Below, piece after piece: positions 55,692-64,000 of a stretch of 64,000 nucleotides of DNA (the stretch's first letter is position 1; each line of letters starts with the position of its first letter). Below the pieces are notes generated by a model. That model searched no databases. It worked only from the letters and a program-made list of their open reading frames with translations, and was not told the DNA's origin. A program made the translations under genes and the position numbers. This stretch comes from Paracoccaceae bacterium (GTDB lineage: Bacteria; Pseudomonadota; Alphaproteobacteria; Rhodobacterales; Rhodobacteraceae): positions 1 to 64,000 of the forward strand of contig JAPPHA010000032.1 of the NCBI GenBank assembly GCA_028874915.1, read 5' to 3'.

Positions 55692-56930
55692 ATGAACGGA
55701 AAGACGGCGGAGCACAAATGTTCAACGTCCCATCGCGTCCTTCGAAGTTCGCTGGAACTCCCCTGTGGCGCGGTCCTGAAGAACCGCCTCGCGAAGTCCG
55801 CAATGTCGGATTCCCTCGGAAACGGTGGAGGCGATCCCACCACGGCGCAAGTTCGCCTCTACGAGAGATGGGCGGAGGGTGGAGCGGCGGTATCCATCAT
55901 AGGTGAAGTGCAAGGGGACCCCCGATTTCCTGAAAAACCGGGAAACCTCGTGTTCGGAGCCAATAGCGATCTGCTTACAATGAAGACATTGGTCGACAAT
56001 GCCGTGATCAATGATGCTCACCTCTGGCCGCAACTCGGTCATGCCGGTGCTCTTTCGCACCAACCGATCAGCCAGCCAAAGGGGCCATCTCCAATAGACA
56101 TTCCCGGTCTTCGATGTGCCGGAATGTCAGTTGAAGACGTCGAAGAACTGCCCGGCATGTACGCAAGGACCGCAGAGTTTGCCAGGAGTGCGGGATTCAG
56201 CGGCATTCACATTCACGCCGGTCACGGCTTCCTGCTAAGTCAATTCCTCTCTCCCTTGTTCAATCGTCGCGACGACGGATACGGCGGCTCGGTCGAGGCG
56301 CGATGCCAAATCGTACTGAGGATTTTGGACGAAGTGCGCCGCGCAGTCGGCCCATCGTATCCCGTAGGAATCAAGATCAACTCAACGGACAAACTGGAAG
56401 GTGGATTGACGGAGGATGACGCGTTGGAAGTTGTCCGTCTCGTCGGTCAAACGTCGGTTGATCTCATTGACATCAGCGGAGGAACCTATTTCCCGGGAGC
56501 AAAGGCAAGTTCTGACGGCGTGTCGGACAACGGTCCTTATTTCCTGGATTTTGCGCGACGTGCCAAAGTGACAACAAATGTACCTCTCATGTTGACGGGC
56601 GGATTCGAAAGACGCGAGCAGGCGGTGGACGCAGTGGCGAGTGGCGCCGTTGACATGGTGAGTCTGGCTCGCGGCATGGTTCTCAATCCGCAGCTTGCAA
56701 ATACCTGGTTGACCGAGGACGGCGGGGACCCCGAGTTTCCGACATTCGAAGCCCCGCCTCGGGGCGGAGTCACAGCCTGGTACACCATGCGACTGACCGC
56801 ATTGGGAGAGGACAGTGAGGACACGTTCACGTTGGATCCTCGTTCTGCCCTTCGCACTTATGAAGAACGCGACGCACAACGCTGCATCAAGTGGCGAGAA
56901 AAGTTTTCGTACCTGGCAGAGTCTGACTGA
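55692..56930 (+). CDS. NADH:flavin oxidoreductase, old yellow enzyme family
   Basis: A 412-residue OYE-type TIM-barrel reductase. ILPCGAVLKNRLAKSAMSDSL-like text opens the barrel, and HAGHGFLLSQFLSPLFNRRDDGYGGSVEARCQIVLRILDEVR is the family hallmark. It continues VGIKINSTDKLEGGLTEDDALEVVRL and MLTGGFERREQAVDAVASGAVDMVSLARGMVLNPQL, the FMN-phosphate site. Length shows the single-domain form without the iron-sulfur and pyridine-dinucleotide part. It reduces activated alkenes using NAD(P)H. The start ATG 55692 has GGGAGG seven bases upstream. Composition is slightly richer in A/T than its neighbours. Confidence 0.9.
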   Translation: MNGKTAEHKCSTSHRVLRSSLELPCGAVLKNRLAKSAMSDSLGNGGGDPTTAQVRLYERWAEGGAAVSIIGEVQGDPRFPEKPGNLVFGANSDLLTMKTLVDNAVINDAHLWPQLGHAGALSHQPISQPKGPSPIDIPGLRCAGMSVEDVEELPGMYARTAEFARSAGFSGIHIHAGHGFLLSQFLSPLFNRRDDGYGGSVEARCQIVLRILDEVRRAVGPSYPVGIKINSTDKLEGGLTEDDALEVVRLVGQTSVDLIDISGGTYFPGAKASSDGVSDNGPYFLDFARRAKVTTNVPLMLTGGFERREQAVDAVASGAVDMVSLARGMVLNPQLANTWLTEDGGDPEFPTFEAPPRGGVTAWYTMRLTALGEDSEDTFTLDPRSALRTYEERDAQRCIKWREKFSYLAESD

Positions 56931-57649
56931 AGGTTGAAGCCGATCGCCTTCCTGGCGCGGCCCAGTCCTTGTTGGTTCGCGCGAAGGGCCTCTCCCGACT
57001 GCGGGCTCTTCAAGTGAGCCACCGATGACATTCGACATGCGGCGGTGACCGGCTGGATGGTCGCCGAATGCTTTCCGGTCGGGCTGTTCCCCCGTGATTC
57101 TCGCCCACGGGATTTCCGCAATAGGAACAAAGTGGTCGGCACGCCGTCTCCGCCTCGCGGGACGGGTTCGCCCTCGCCCTTCACGGCCTTCGCCTTGTTC
57201 GTCAACGGTGGCCGCTCCGCCCCTTGCCCGATCGCATCGGCAACAACGGCCACGGCTCGGCAGCAGCGCCACGCAAGGCGTAATCGTCGAGACGGGCATC
57301 GTTGGCGATGCTTGCAATGGCCTAGCGGCCGCCTCGCTCTGGTCAGCCCTCGCCGCTCATGACGCCACGGCAGGCCCGAGTGTGTCGGCAGTCGTGGATT
57401 CGAACGCCGGTTCGTTCGGTTTCCTCATGGATTCCGGGCTGAATTCGTTGAGTTCCAGACTGCTCGTCACGCCTTGACGGCCAAATGAGGGAGGTCGGTC
57501 ATGAATCCGGATATCCTCCAGGCTGGCGTCGGGAAGGTTGCGGGCCAACGGCGGAGGAGACCCGCGTCACAGGATCCCGGTTGCCGGCCAGCGACAACCA
57601 AGGGGGTGCGTGTCTTCTCTGTCGAGACGTTGCGGATGTCAGGTCGGGC
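56931..57649. other. 719-base low-coding region before tRNA-Pro
   Basis: No protein family or RNA was recognised between the OYE gene and the tRNA. Several open frames run through it in both directions but lack plausible starts or domains. The position beside a tRNA gene makes it a place where integrated elements could have decayed, but no integrase or direct repeat was seen. Confidence 0.45.
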
Positions 57650-57726
57650 TGGTCGGAGTGGCAGGATTTGAACCTGCGGCCCCTGCCTCCCGAAGGCAGT
57701 GCTCTACCATGCTGAGCTACACTCCG
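57650..57726 (-). tRNA. tRNA-Pro (anticodon CGG)
   Basis: Read on the reverse strand the gene starts CGGAGTG and ends CACTCCG-A-CCA, a perfect 7-bp acceptor stem with encoded CCA. The anticodon stem is CTGCC/GGCAG around loop TTCGGGA, giving anticodon CGG for proline. The T arm GCAGGTTCAAATCCTGC is canonical. It is 77 nt long and complete. Confidence 0.97.
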
Positions 57727-57781
57727 ATGTCCGGCGACGGGATGGCATCTAATGCCCCCATGGGAACTTGACAAGTCCCGC

Positions 57782-58942
57782 TCAGGCCCCGGGTTCGGCG
57801 CCCTCCAGGAATTCCCCGATCAGGTGGTCGACGACGGTCCGCATGGCCTCCTCGCCGGTGGCCCCGTTCTCCCTTGCTTTCCGGGCCGCCTCCCGCTGCC
57901 GGTCGGCGGACGTTCCACCATTGATGATGGTTCGGATGTGGAGGAGTTCGTTCTCGCAATTGAGCGCCCGTGCACTGGGCCCGAGCAATCCGATCAGCTC
58001 TTCGGCAAGATCGCCGAACGGAACCAGAATTGCCTTGCCGTGATCGACCATCTGGCCCCGAACTCCGTATCGCTGTCCTCGCCAGCGATTTTCCTCGATC
58101 AGCGTCGTCGGATACTGGCGCCAGCGCTGATTGTTGGCCCGGAGGACGAACAGGAAGCTGACCAGTGACTGGTAGGTCGCGGCGACGCAGAGGGCATCGT
58201 CGAGACGGCTGCAAACGTCGGTGATCCGCTGCTCCAGCGTCGGAAACTTCGACGAAGGCCGAATGTCCCACCAGATCTTGCTGGCATCCTCGAGACAACC
58301 GGCACCAACCAGCTGATCGACGAGTCGCTGGTATTCGGCCCAGGACGTCAGCAGGTCCGGCAGCCCCGAGCGCGGCAAGGAGCCGAAAACGGCAAGCCTG
58401 TAGGAGGCCAGGGATGTGTCCTCGCCTTCCCAGAACGGCGAAGAGCAGGACAATGCAAGGAGATGCGGCAGGAAATACGTCACCTGATTCATGACGTCGA
58501 CCCGGAGGTCCGGGTTTTCAATCCCCAGATGGACATGCATGCCGCAGATCATCATCCTGCGAATGGTCTGTCCGAGATCGGACCGCAGCGCGTCGTAGCG
58601 GTCCTTTCGGGTGTGGGTCTGGTCCCGCCACCTGGCGAAGGGATGGGTCGAGGCGGCAATCGGTGCATACCCGAATTCCGCGGCCGCATCGGCGACGGCA
58701 CGCCGTAAGCCGATCAGAGACTCCCGGGCTCCTGCGATGTCGGCAACCGGCGGAGTTCCGATTTCAACCTGACACTGGAGGTATTCATTGGTCACCTGGT
58801 TGCCGACACGTGCGCTGCAGGCCTCCATGAACCCAGGATCGGGTTCACGGACGAGATCCCGGGTGTCCCGGTCAACGATCAGGTATTCTTCCTCGATCCC
58901 GAGCGTCAGGCCGAAGTCCGGAACCGGTTCGACATCGGTCAT
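57782..58942 (-). CDS. ybdK: carboxylate-amine ligase YbdK (glutamate-cysteine ligase 2 family)
   Basis: A 386-residue GCS2-family ligase. It starts LTLGIEEEYLIVDRDTRDLV, the ATP/Mg-binding acidic motif of the family, and has MMICGMHVHLGIENPDLRVDVMNQVTYFLPHLLALSCSSPFWEGEDTSLASYRL, the substrate-pocket core. Members ligate a carboxylate to an amine using ATP, and some weakly make gamma-glutamylcysteine. Start ATG 58942 with GGAGGAC upstream. It lies just after leuB on the same strand, 167 nt downstream, probably by chance. Confidence 0.88.
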   Translation of the reverse strand: MTDVEPVPDFGLTLGIEEEYLIVDRDTRDLVREPDPGFMEACSARVGNQVTNEYLQCQVEIGTPPVADIAGARESLIGLRRAVADAAAEFGYAPIAASTHPFARWRDQTHTRKDRYDALRSDLGQTIRRMMICGMHVHLGIENPDLRVDVMNQVTYFLPHLLALSCSSPFWEGEDTSLASYRLAVFGSLPRSGLPDLLTSWAEYQRLVDQLVGAGCLEDASKIWWDIRPSSKFPTLEQRITDVCSRLDDALCVAATYQSLVSFLFVLRANNQRWRQYPTTLIEENRWRGQRYGVRGQMVDHGKAILVPFGDLAEELIGLLGPSARALNCENELLHIRTIINGGTSADRQREAARKARENGATGEEAMRTVVDHLIGEFLEGAEPGA

Positions 58943-59109
58943 GTCATTTGTCCTCCGGGATCGGGCTGCCCGACCTCATTACGGTCAGGGCCTTCCGAAA
59001 CTGGCTATGCCGCCGGCCCTGGGTTCCCGGCTCGCTGCCGGTTTCCAAAACCGACGGCCTCGAGGTCCGGCGATCATTTCCCCGAAGGCCGGGGATGGTT
59101 CCATCCGGA

Positions 59110-60219
59110 TCAGAGACTCGCTTCCAAAGCTTCAAGCACCGCGTCCCCCATGCCCTCGGTCGAGACCGGCGTCTCGCCTTCGGCCTGAAGCAGATCCGGG
59201 GTGCGGATTCCCTTGGCGAGAACCGATTCGATGGCCTGTTCCAGCCGGTCCGCTTCACCGCGCCTATCGAAGGAATAGCGCAGAGCCATCGCGAAGCTGA
59301 GCAGGCAGGCCGAGGGGTTTGCCTTGCCCTCGCCGGCGATGTCGGGGGCCGATCCGTGGACCGGCTCATAGAGTGCCTTGGGCCGGCCATTGTCGGCCGG
59401 GGCCCCGAGCGAGGCGGACGGCAGCATGCCGAGTGATCCGGTCAGCATCGCCGCACAATCCGACAGGATGTCGCCGAACAGATTGTCGGTGACGATGACA
59501 TCGAACTGTTTCGGATCCCGAACCAGCTGCATGGCACCGTTGTCTGCATACATGTGCGAGAGTTCGACATCCGGAAACTCGTCGGCGTGCACGGCGTCCA
59601 CCTCCTCGCGCCACAACACGCCCGACTCCATGACGTTCGCCTTGTCCATGGAACAGACCCGGTTGTTCCGACGGCGGGCCAGTTCGAAAGCCGACCGCGC
59701 GACCCTCCGGATCTCGCCGGACGTGTAGCGCTGGGTGTTGACCCCGATCCGCCCGCCTGCGTTGTCGTCGATGATACCGCGGGGTTCTCCGAAGTAGACA
59801 CCGGAGGTCAGTTCACGAACGATCAGGATGTCGAGGCCGGCAACGACCTCGCGCTTCAGCGAGGAGTAGTCTGCGAGCGCATCGAAACAGACGGCCGGGC
59901 GAAGATTGGAGAAAAGGTCCATCTCCTTGCGCAAGCGAAGCAGTCCGCGTTCCGGTTTGACGCTGAAATCCAGGTCATCGTAGGCGGGGCCGCCGACCGC
60001 GCCGAGAAGTACAGCATCCGCCTGTTGGGCTGACTCCAGAACAGCGTCGGTCAGCGGAACGCCGTGGACATCATAGGATGCGCCGCCCACCAGCGCTTCG
60101 GACACGTCGAAGCCGAGGCCACGCCGGGCCCCAAACCACGCCACGACGCGCTTGACCTGATCCATGACCTCCGGCCCGATGCCGTCGCCGGCAAGAATCA
60201 GCAAGGACGGATTCGACAT
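59110..60219 (-). CDS. leuB: 3-isopropylmalate dehydrogenase
   Basis: LeuB oxidises and decarboxylates 3-isopropylmalate with NAD in leucine synthesis. The 369-residue protein begins [24 protein letters not shown]. It has [38 protein letters not shown], the substrate-binding [14 protein letters not shown] motif, and [16 protein letters not shown] near the NAD pocket, followed by [19 protein letters not shown]. The start is ATG 60219 with GGAGGTG upstream; the GTG nine bases earlier lies inside the ribosome site. It is the last gene of the leuCDB set. Confidence 0.97.
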   Translation of the reverse strand: MSNPSLLILAGDGIGPEVMDQVKRVVAWFGARRGLGFDVSEALVGGASYDVHGVPLTDAVLESAQQADAVLLGAVGGPAYDDLDFSVKPERGLLRLRKEMDLFSNLRPAVCFDALADYSSLKREVVAGLDILIVRELTSGVYFGEPRGIIDDNAGGRIGVNTQRYTSGEIRRVARSAFELARRRNNRVCSMDKANVMESGVLWREEVDAVHADEFPDVELSHMYADNGAMQLVRDPKQFDVIVTDNLFGDILSDCAAMLTGSLGMLPSASLGAPADNGRPKALYEPVHGSAPDIAGEGKANPSACLLSFAMALRYSFDRRGEADRLEQAIESVLAKGIRTPDLLQAEGETPVSTEGMGDAVLEALEASL

Positions 60220-60353
60220 GAATGTCACCTCCTGTACAGTTTCGATCCGAGGCGTGAACCCTTCGGCGCCACGCCCATCCGGTTCGACGGCCCGGGCGGG
60301 CTCGTCAGAGGTATGAAAACCGTCCCGGGACGGGCGTCATCGGGAAGCCGTGT

Positions 60354-60965
60354 TCAGATCCAGGGCGACCTGAGCTGCGCTCGCTGTTCATACGCCTCGA
60401 TCGCATCCATCTTCTTCAACGTGAGCCCGATGTCGTCGAGCCCCTCCAGAAGGCAGTGCTTCCTGAACGGATCCACCTCGAACCGGAAGGTCGTTCCGTC
60501 GGAGGTCGAAACGGTCTGGGATTCGAGATCGACGGTGATTCGCGCGTTCTCGCCTTTCTCCGCATCGTCCATGAGGAAGTCGACCTGGTCCTTCGGCAGG
60601 GCCACCGGCAGGATGCCGTTCTTGAAACAGTTGTTGTAGAAGATGTCGGCGAACGAGGTGCTCACCACGACCTTGATCCCGAAGTCCCTGAGCGCCCAGG
60701 GGGCATGTTCCCGTGACGACCCACAACCGAAATTGTCGCCAGCGACCAGAATCTCGGCGTTGCGGTAAGCCGGGCGGTTGAGAACGAAGTCCGGAATCTC
60801 ATCGCCGTTTTCGTCGAAACGCATTTCGTCGAACAGATTGACGCCGAGCCCCGAACGCTTGATCGTCTTCAGGAACTGCTTCGGAATGATCATGTCGGTG
60901 TCGATGTTCACGAGTGGCATCGGCGCCGCGATTCCCGAGACCCGTTCAAACCGTTCCATCGTCAT
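60354..60965 (-). CDS. leuD: 3-isopropylmalate dehydratase small subunit
   Basis: A 203-residue subunit of isopropylmalate isomerase. It begins [39 protein letters not shown] and carries the signature [47 protein letters not shown]. Length is typical. The start is ATG 60965 with AAAGGA upstream; the ATG two codons further is also possible. It lies 56 nt after leuC and combines with LeuC to interconvert 2- and 3-isopropylmalate. Confidence 0.97.
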   Translation of the reverse strand: MTMERFERVSGIAAPMPLVNIDTDMIIPKQFLKTIKRSGLGVNLFDEMRFDENGDEIPDFVLNRPAYRNAEILVAGDNFGCGSSREHAPWALRDFGIKVVVSTSFADIFYNNCFKNGILPVALPKDQVDFLMDDAEKGENARITVDLESQTVSTSDGTTFRFEVDPFRKHCLLEGLDDIGLTLKKMDAIEAYEQRAQLRSPWI

Positions 60966-61021
60966 CTGTCCTTTCCGCCCGACATTCCGGATCGACGTTT
61001 CCGCACGGCCCAAACGCCCGG

Positions 61022-62428
61022 TCAGACCAGTTCCCGGACGTCCGAGAGACGCCCGGTCACGGCCGCCGCTGCCGCCATCGCCGGCGACAGGAGATGGGTC
61101 CGCCCGCCCCGGCCCTGCCGCCCCTCGAAATTCCGGTTTGACGTCGAGGCGCACCTCTCGCCCGGCGCCAACTGGTCCGGGTTCATTGCAAGGCACATCG
61201 AACAGCCGGCCATGCGCCACTCGAATCCGGCTTCCTGCAGCTCCTGGGCAATGCCCTCTTCCTCGGCCTGCGCCCGCACCAGACCTGAGCCCGGAACGAT
61301 CATCGCTCGGATTCCGTCCTTGACCCGGCGTCCCCGCATGACCCGGGCGACATCCCGGAGATCCTCAATCCGGGCATTGGTGCAGGAGCCGATGAAGACC
61401 GTGTCGATCTCGATGTCGGCAAGGCGGGTCCCAGGGCTGAGACCCATGTACTCAAGAGACCGCTGCACGGCCCCGGCCTTACCGGCGTCGAAACTGTCAG
61501 GATGGGGCACGGTTCCGGTAATCGGCAGAACGTCTTCGGGCGATGTTCCCCAAGTCACGACCGGTGCGATCTCCTCTCCCTTCAGCACGATTTCCTTGTC
61601 GAATTCGGCACCCGGATCGGTCCCGAGCGTTTTCCAGTGGGCCAGCGCCGCTTCCCAGGCCGCACCCTTTGGAGCATGCGACCGGCCCCGGACATAGTCG
61701 AAGGTCTTGTCGTCAGGAGCCACCAACCCTGCCCGGGCGCCACCTTCGATGGCCATGTTACAAACGGTCATCCGGCCTTCCATGGTAAGCTCCCGGATGG
61801 CCTGACCGCAGTATTCGATGACATGGCCGGTTCCGCCAGCGGCGCCCGTGGCCCCGATGATCGACAGGGTGATGTCCTTGGCCGTTACGCCAGGTCCGAG
61901 GGACCCGGTCACCTCCACCTTCATGTTTCGGGACTTCTTCTGGATCAGCGTCTGGGTGGCGAGGACGTGTTCCACCTCGGAAGTCCCGATACCGTGGGCC
62001 AGCGCTCCAAAGGCTCCATGGGTGGCCGTATGGGAATCTCCGCAGACGATGGTCAGGCCGGGTTGGGTCCATCCCTGTTCCGGCCCGATGATATGCACGA
62101 TACCCTGACGGACGTCATTGACCCCGTAGTAGACAATTCCAAAGTCCCTGGCATTCGTCTCGAGCGCCTCGACCTGGATGCGGCTCTCCTTATTGGCGAT
62201 TCCCTGCTCACGGTCGACGGTCGTCGGCACATTGTGGTCGGGCACGGCGATCGTTTTCTCCGGCGCCCGCACACTGCGGCCAGCCATGCGCAGCCCTTCG
62301 AAGGCCTGGGGACTGGTCACTTCATGGACCAGGTGGCGGTCGATGTATATCAGGCAGGTGCCGTCGTCCGCCTCATGAACCACATGGGCATCCCAGATCT
62401 TGTCATAGAGTGTTCGTGGTCTGGACAT
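61022..62428 (-). CDS. leuC: 3-isopropylmalate dehydratase large subunit
   Basis: A 468-residue aconitase-family iron-sulfur subunit. The cluster cysteines are visible in [14 protein letters not shown] and [14 protein letters not shown]. Other hallmarks are [34 protein letters not shown] and [13 protein letters not shown] at the start. The start at ATG 62428 has GGAGGAG upstream; an in-frame extension of 56 codons has no family similarity. It heads the leucine operon on the minus strand. Confidence 0.97.
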   Translation of the reverse strand: MSRPRTLYDKIWDAHVVHEADDGTCLIYIDRHLVHEVTSPQAFEGLRMAGRSVRAPEKTIAVPDHNVPTTVDREQGIANKESRIQVEALETNARDFGIVYYGVNDVRQGIVHIIGPEQGWTQPGLTIVCGDSHTATHGAFGALAHGIGTSEVEHVLATQTLIQKKSRNMKVEVTGSLGPGVTAKDITLSIIGATGAAGGTGHVIEYCGQAIRELTMEGRMTVCNMAIEGGARAGLVAPDDKTFDYVRGRSHAPKGAAWEAALAHWKTLGTDPGAEFDKEIVLKGEEIAPVVTWGTSPEDVLPITGTVPHPDSFDAGKAGAVQRSLEYMGLSPGTRLADIEIDTVFIGSCTNARIEDLRDVARVMRGRRVKDGIRAMIVPGSGLVRAQAEEEGIAQELQEAGFEWRMAGCSMCLAMNPDQLAPGERCASTSNRNFEGRQGRGGRTHLLSPAMAAAAAVTGRLSDVRELV

Positions 62429-62837
62429 GACAGTCTCCTCCAAGGATCCTCGCCCGATCCTTCCGAATCGATCCCCGTCCCGGCGGTGCGCGGTCTCCCC
62501 GGACTTCATCCGTAACTTGACCGCGGGCCTCTTCCTCCGGGATCTCCGCCGACCCGGAGTCGCGTTGTCCCTAGTCCGCTTTCCCCGGTTCCGCAAGTCT
62601 GGCCGGGCCGGGGTGCAGCGTCCAGGTTGGCGTGTTCTCCATGCGGCAAGCCACCGAACACAAGCGTCCGTAGGCGCAGATCCGAACGGAATCCGAATCC
62701 GCCAGCGAAGTTGCTTTACCTGTTCAACATGGCGAATTATCGGCGAAAGTCGACAGACACGCCATCGTGCGCGTCATTGTGTTCATCGTTGTCGCCGGAG
62801 CGTTCCGGCCAACCCATTCGAGCGGGGAGCGAGGGGA
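62429..62837. other. divergent intergenic region between leuC and the HpaB-like gene
   Basis: About 410 bases containing the leu operon promoter (minus) and that of the oxygenase gene (plus). I searched for a leucine-rich leader peptide or T-box-like structure and found none. No clear promoter pair is visible. Confidence 0.45.
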
Positions 62838-64000
62838 ATGATCAGAACGGGTGACGAATACCGCGAATCGATTCGGGACGGGCGCGAGGTCTTTATGGAC
62901 GGCGAACGGGTCGCGGATGTCGTCACCCATCCGATGTTCAGGCCCCTTGTCGACATCCGGGCCCGGATCTACGATCTGCAGCACGAGCCGGAAACGAAGC
63001 CGGTTCTCACCGTCGAACAGGACGGGGAGACCAACGCCGTCGGCAACGCACTTCCCTTCACCCAAGACGACTGGTGGATGAAGCGACGGGCTACCGACGT
63101 CGTGCTTGAAGACGCCGGTGGCATTGTAACCCGCGTCGGCGACGAGACTGTCGGCGAGATGTGGTCGCTCTACGACGGCCAGGACGTGCTCAACGAGGTC
63201 GACCCGCAGTTTGCCGAGAACATCCGGACCCACATTCGGAAGGTGTTGCACGCGGACCCGTTCCACGTCTCGGCCAACACCGACCCGAAGGGCGACCGAT
63301 CGAAGGCGCCGCAGGACCAGGATCCGGACATGCTTCTGCATGTCACCGGCGAAACCGATGCCGGCATCATCGTCAGGGGGGCCAAGTTCGAGACCGCCGC
63401 CGCCTATGCCAATCAGGCCTTCACCAAGCCGACGATCGCCAACTGGGCCAACGAAGCCCTGTCGGACTACGCAGTCGGGTTCATCTGCAACCTTGGATCG
63501 CCAGGGCTCAAGTTCATCTGCCGATCCGGGTTTTCCGGAGCCCGCGGCGACCCTCGGGACTACCCGTTGGCCAACCGCCATGACGAGGTGGACACCCTGC
63601 TGATCTTCGACAACGTTCTGATTCCCTGGGAGAATGTGCTGTTTTATCGCCATACGCGGGCCGCAACCTTCATTCGGGCGACCCTGCACCGTTATTCCGC
63701 CTTCGCCTTCGTCCAGCGCACGCTGAAGCAGGCGGACATGATGATCGGCGCCGCCCTGTTCAACGCCCGTCAGACGGGCCTGGAGCGACAGCCGGCGGTT
63801 CAGGAGAAACTGGCCCAGATCGCGGTCTGGCGCGAGGGAATCAACGCCCATCTCACGGCGGCGATTTCGCTCGCCGAACCCTCTCCGGCCGGACTCATGA
63901 TGCCCAACCAATCCCTGCTCTACACGGGCCGCGTCCATGCCATCGCCAACCTGCCGGCCATGATGCACCTGGCGCGCGAACTTTGCGGCGGGCAGATCTG
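62838..64000 (+). CDS. 4-hydroxyphenylacetate 3-monooxygenase-family oxygenase (partial, runs off right edge)
   Basis: A frame open from ATG 62838, with GAGGGG just upstream, to the window end (387 codons, no stop). It begins MIRTGDEYRESIRDGREVFMDGERVADVVTHPMF, the usual HpaB N-terminus, and continues with LLHVTGETDAGIIVRGAKFETAAAYANQAF and VDTLLIFDNVLIPWENVLFYRHT, the flavin-pocket and active-site region. The family reduces oxygen with FADH2 to hydroxylate phenols; a smaller group are 4-hydroxybutyryl-CoA dehydratases. The C-terminus and any reductase partner lie outside the window. Family assignment is firm, substrate open. Confidence 0.88.
   Translation, partial: MIRTGDEYRESIRDGREVFMDGERVADVVTHPMFRPLVDIRARIYDLQHEPETKPVLTVEQDGETNAVGNALPFTQDDWWMKRRATDVVLEDAGGIVTRVGDETVGEMWSLYDGQDVLNEVDPQFAENIRTHIRKVLHADPFHVSANTDPKGDRSKAPQDQDPDMLLHVTGETDAGIIVRGAKFETAAAYANQAFTKPTIANWANEALSDYAVGFICNLGSPGLKFICRSGFSGARGDPRDYPLANRHDEVDTLLIFDNVLIPWENVLFYRHTRAATFIRATLHRYSAFAFVQRTLKQADMMIGAALFNARQTGLERQPAVQEKLAQIAVWREGINAHLTAAISLAEPSPAGLMMPNQSLLYTGRVHAIANLPAMMHLARELCGGQI

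Noticed and set aside
57094-57477. A 127-codon frame in the low-coding stretch before tRNA-Pro
   Set aside because: No ribosome site, no recognised domain and biased Ala/Ser/Arg content; treated as chance.
62429-62837. Leucine leader-peptide attenuator ahead of leuC
   Set aside because: No short frame with clustered leucine codons or competing hairpins was found on the minus strand.

Overview
This is a high-GC chromosomal window with dense coding on both strands, and it most likely comes from an alphaproteobacterium. The 16S 5' segment at the left edge has the alphaproteobacterial pattern. The gene content fits: MsrPQ, DUF3422, a leuCDB operon, HAAT and polyamine-type ABC importers, dimethylglycine-dehydrogenase-like FAD-GcvT fusions, an MttB-family methyltransferase and a type III glutamine synthetase. 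GTG and TTG starts are common and many genes overlap by 4 nt. No CRISPR array, insertion sequence or phage module was recognised.

Layout, left to right. 1-334 is the 5' end of a 16S rRNA gene (minus strand) with its leader. 0.8-3.1 kb holds msrQ/msrP and an FMN-binding protein. 3.2-15.4 kb is a one-carbon and methylated-amine block: two tandem FAD-GcvT oxidoreductases on the minus strand, then DUF3422, a sulfotransferase-like protein, an MttB-like methyltransferase, a class III aminotransferase and a GlnT/GmaS-like ligase on the plus strand. 15.6-18.8 kb holds a rhomboid protease, an arylformamidase-like hydrolase and an amidase.

19.5-29.9 kb is the most distinctive block. A Tat-exported binding protein, two permeases and a separately placed ATPase form a PotABCD-type importer. 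It is interleaved with a tandem cyclase protein whose first domain has lost its metal ligands, a class I aminotransferase, an aldehyde dehydrogenase, a RidA protein, a class III aminotransferase and a convergent GntR regulator. It reads as a regulated uptake-and-catabolism locus for an unidentified nitrogenous compound, and it ends in gene remnants (an amidase stub and an aminotransferase-like fragment).

30.3-35.8 kb is a complete peptide/nickel-type ABC importer on the minus strand. 36-40 kb holds an EamA exporter, a YafY/WYL regulator, an FMN-binding protein and a cupin. 40.2-43.6 kb is a convergent pair of exported proteases: a double-trypsin-PDZ-repeat protein and a subtilase. 44.1-44.9 kb is a ferredoxin-NADP reductase whose promoter carries a palindrome over the -10. 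45.0-49.7 kb is a branched-chain-amino-acid-type (Liv) importer.

50-57 kb is mixed: GyrI-like and membrane proteins, a broken HAD gene, an AraC/MFS divergent pair, an OYE-family reductase and two low-coding stretches. It ends at tRNA-Pro(CGG). 57.8-62.4 kb holds ybdK and leuB/leuD/leuC (minus strand). A 4-hydroxyphenylacetate 3-monooxygenase-family gene runs off the right edge.
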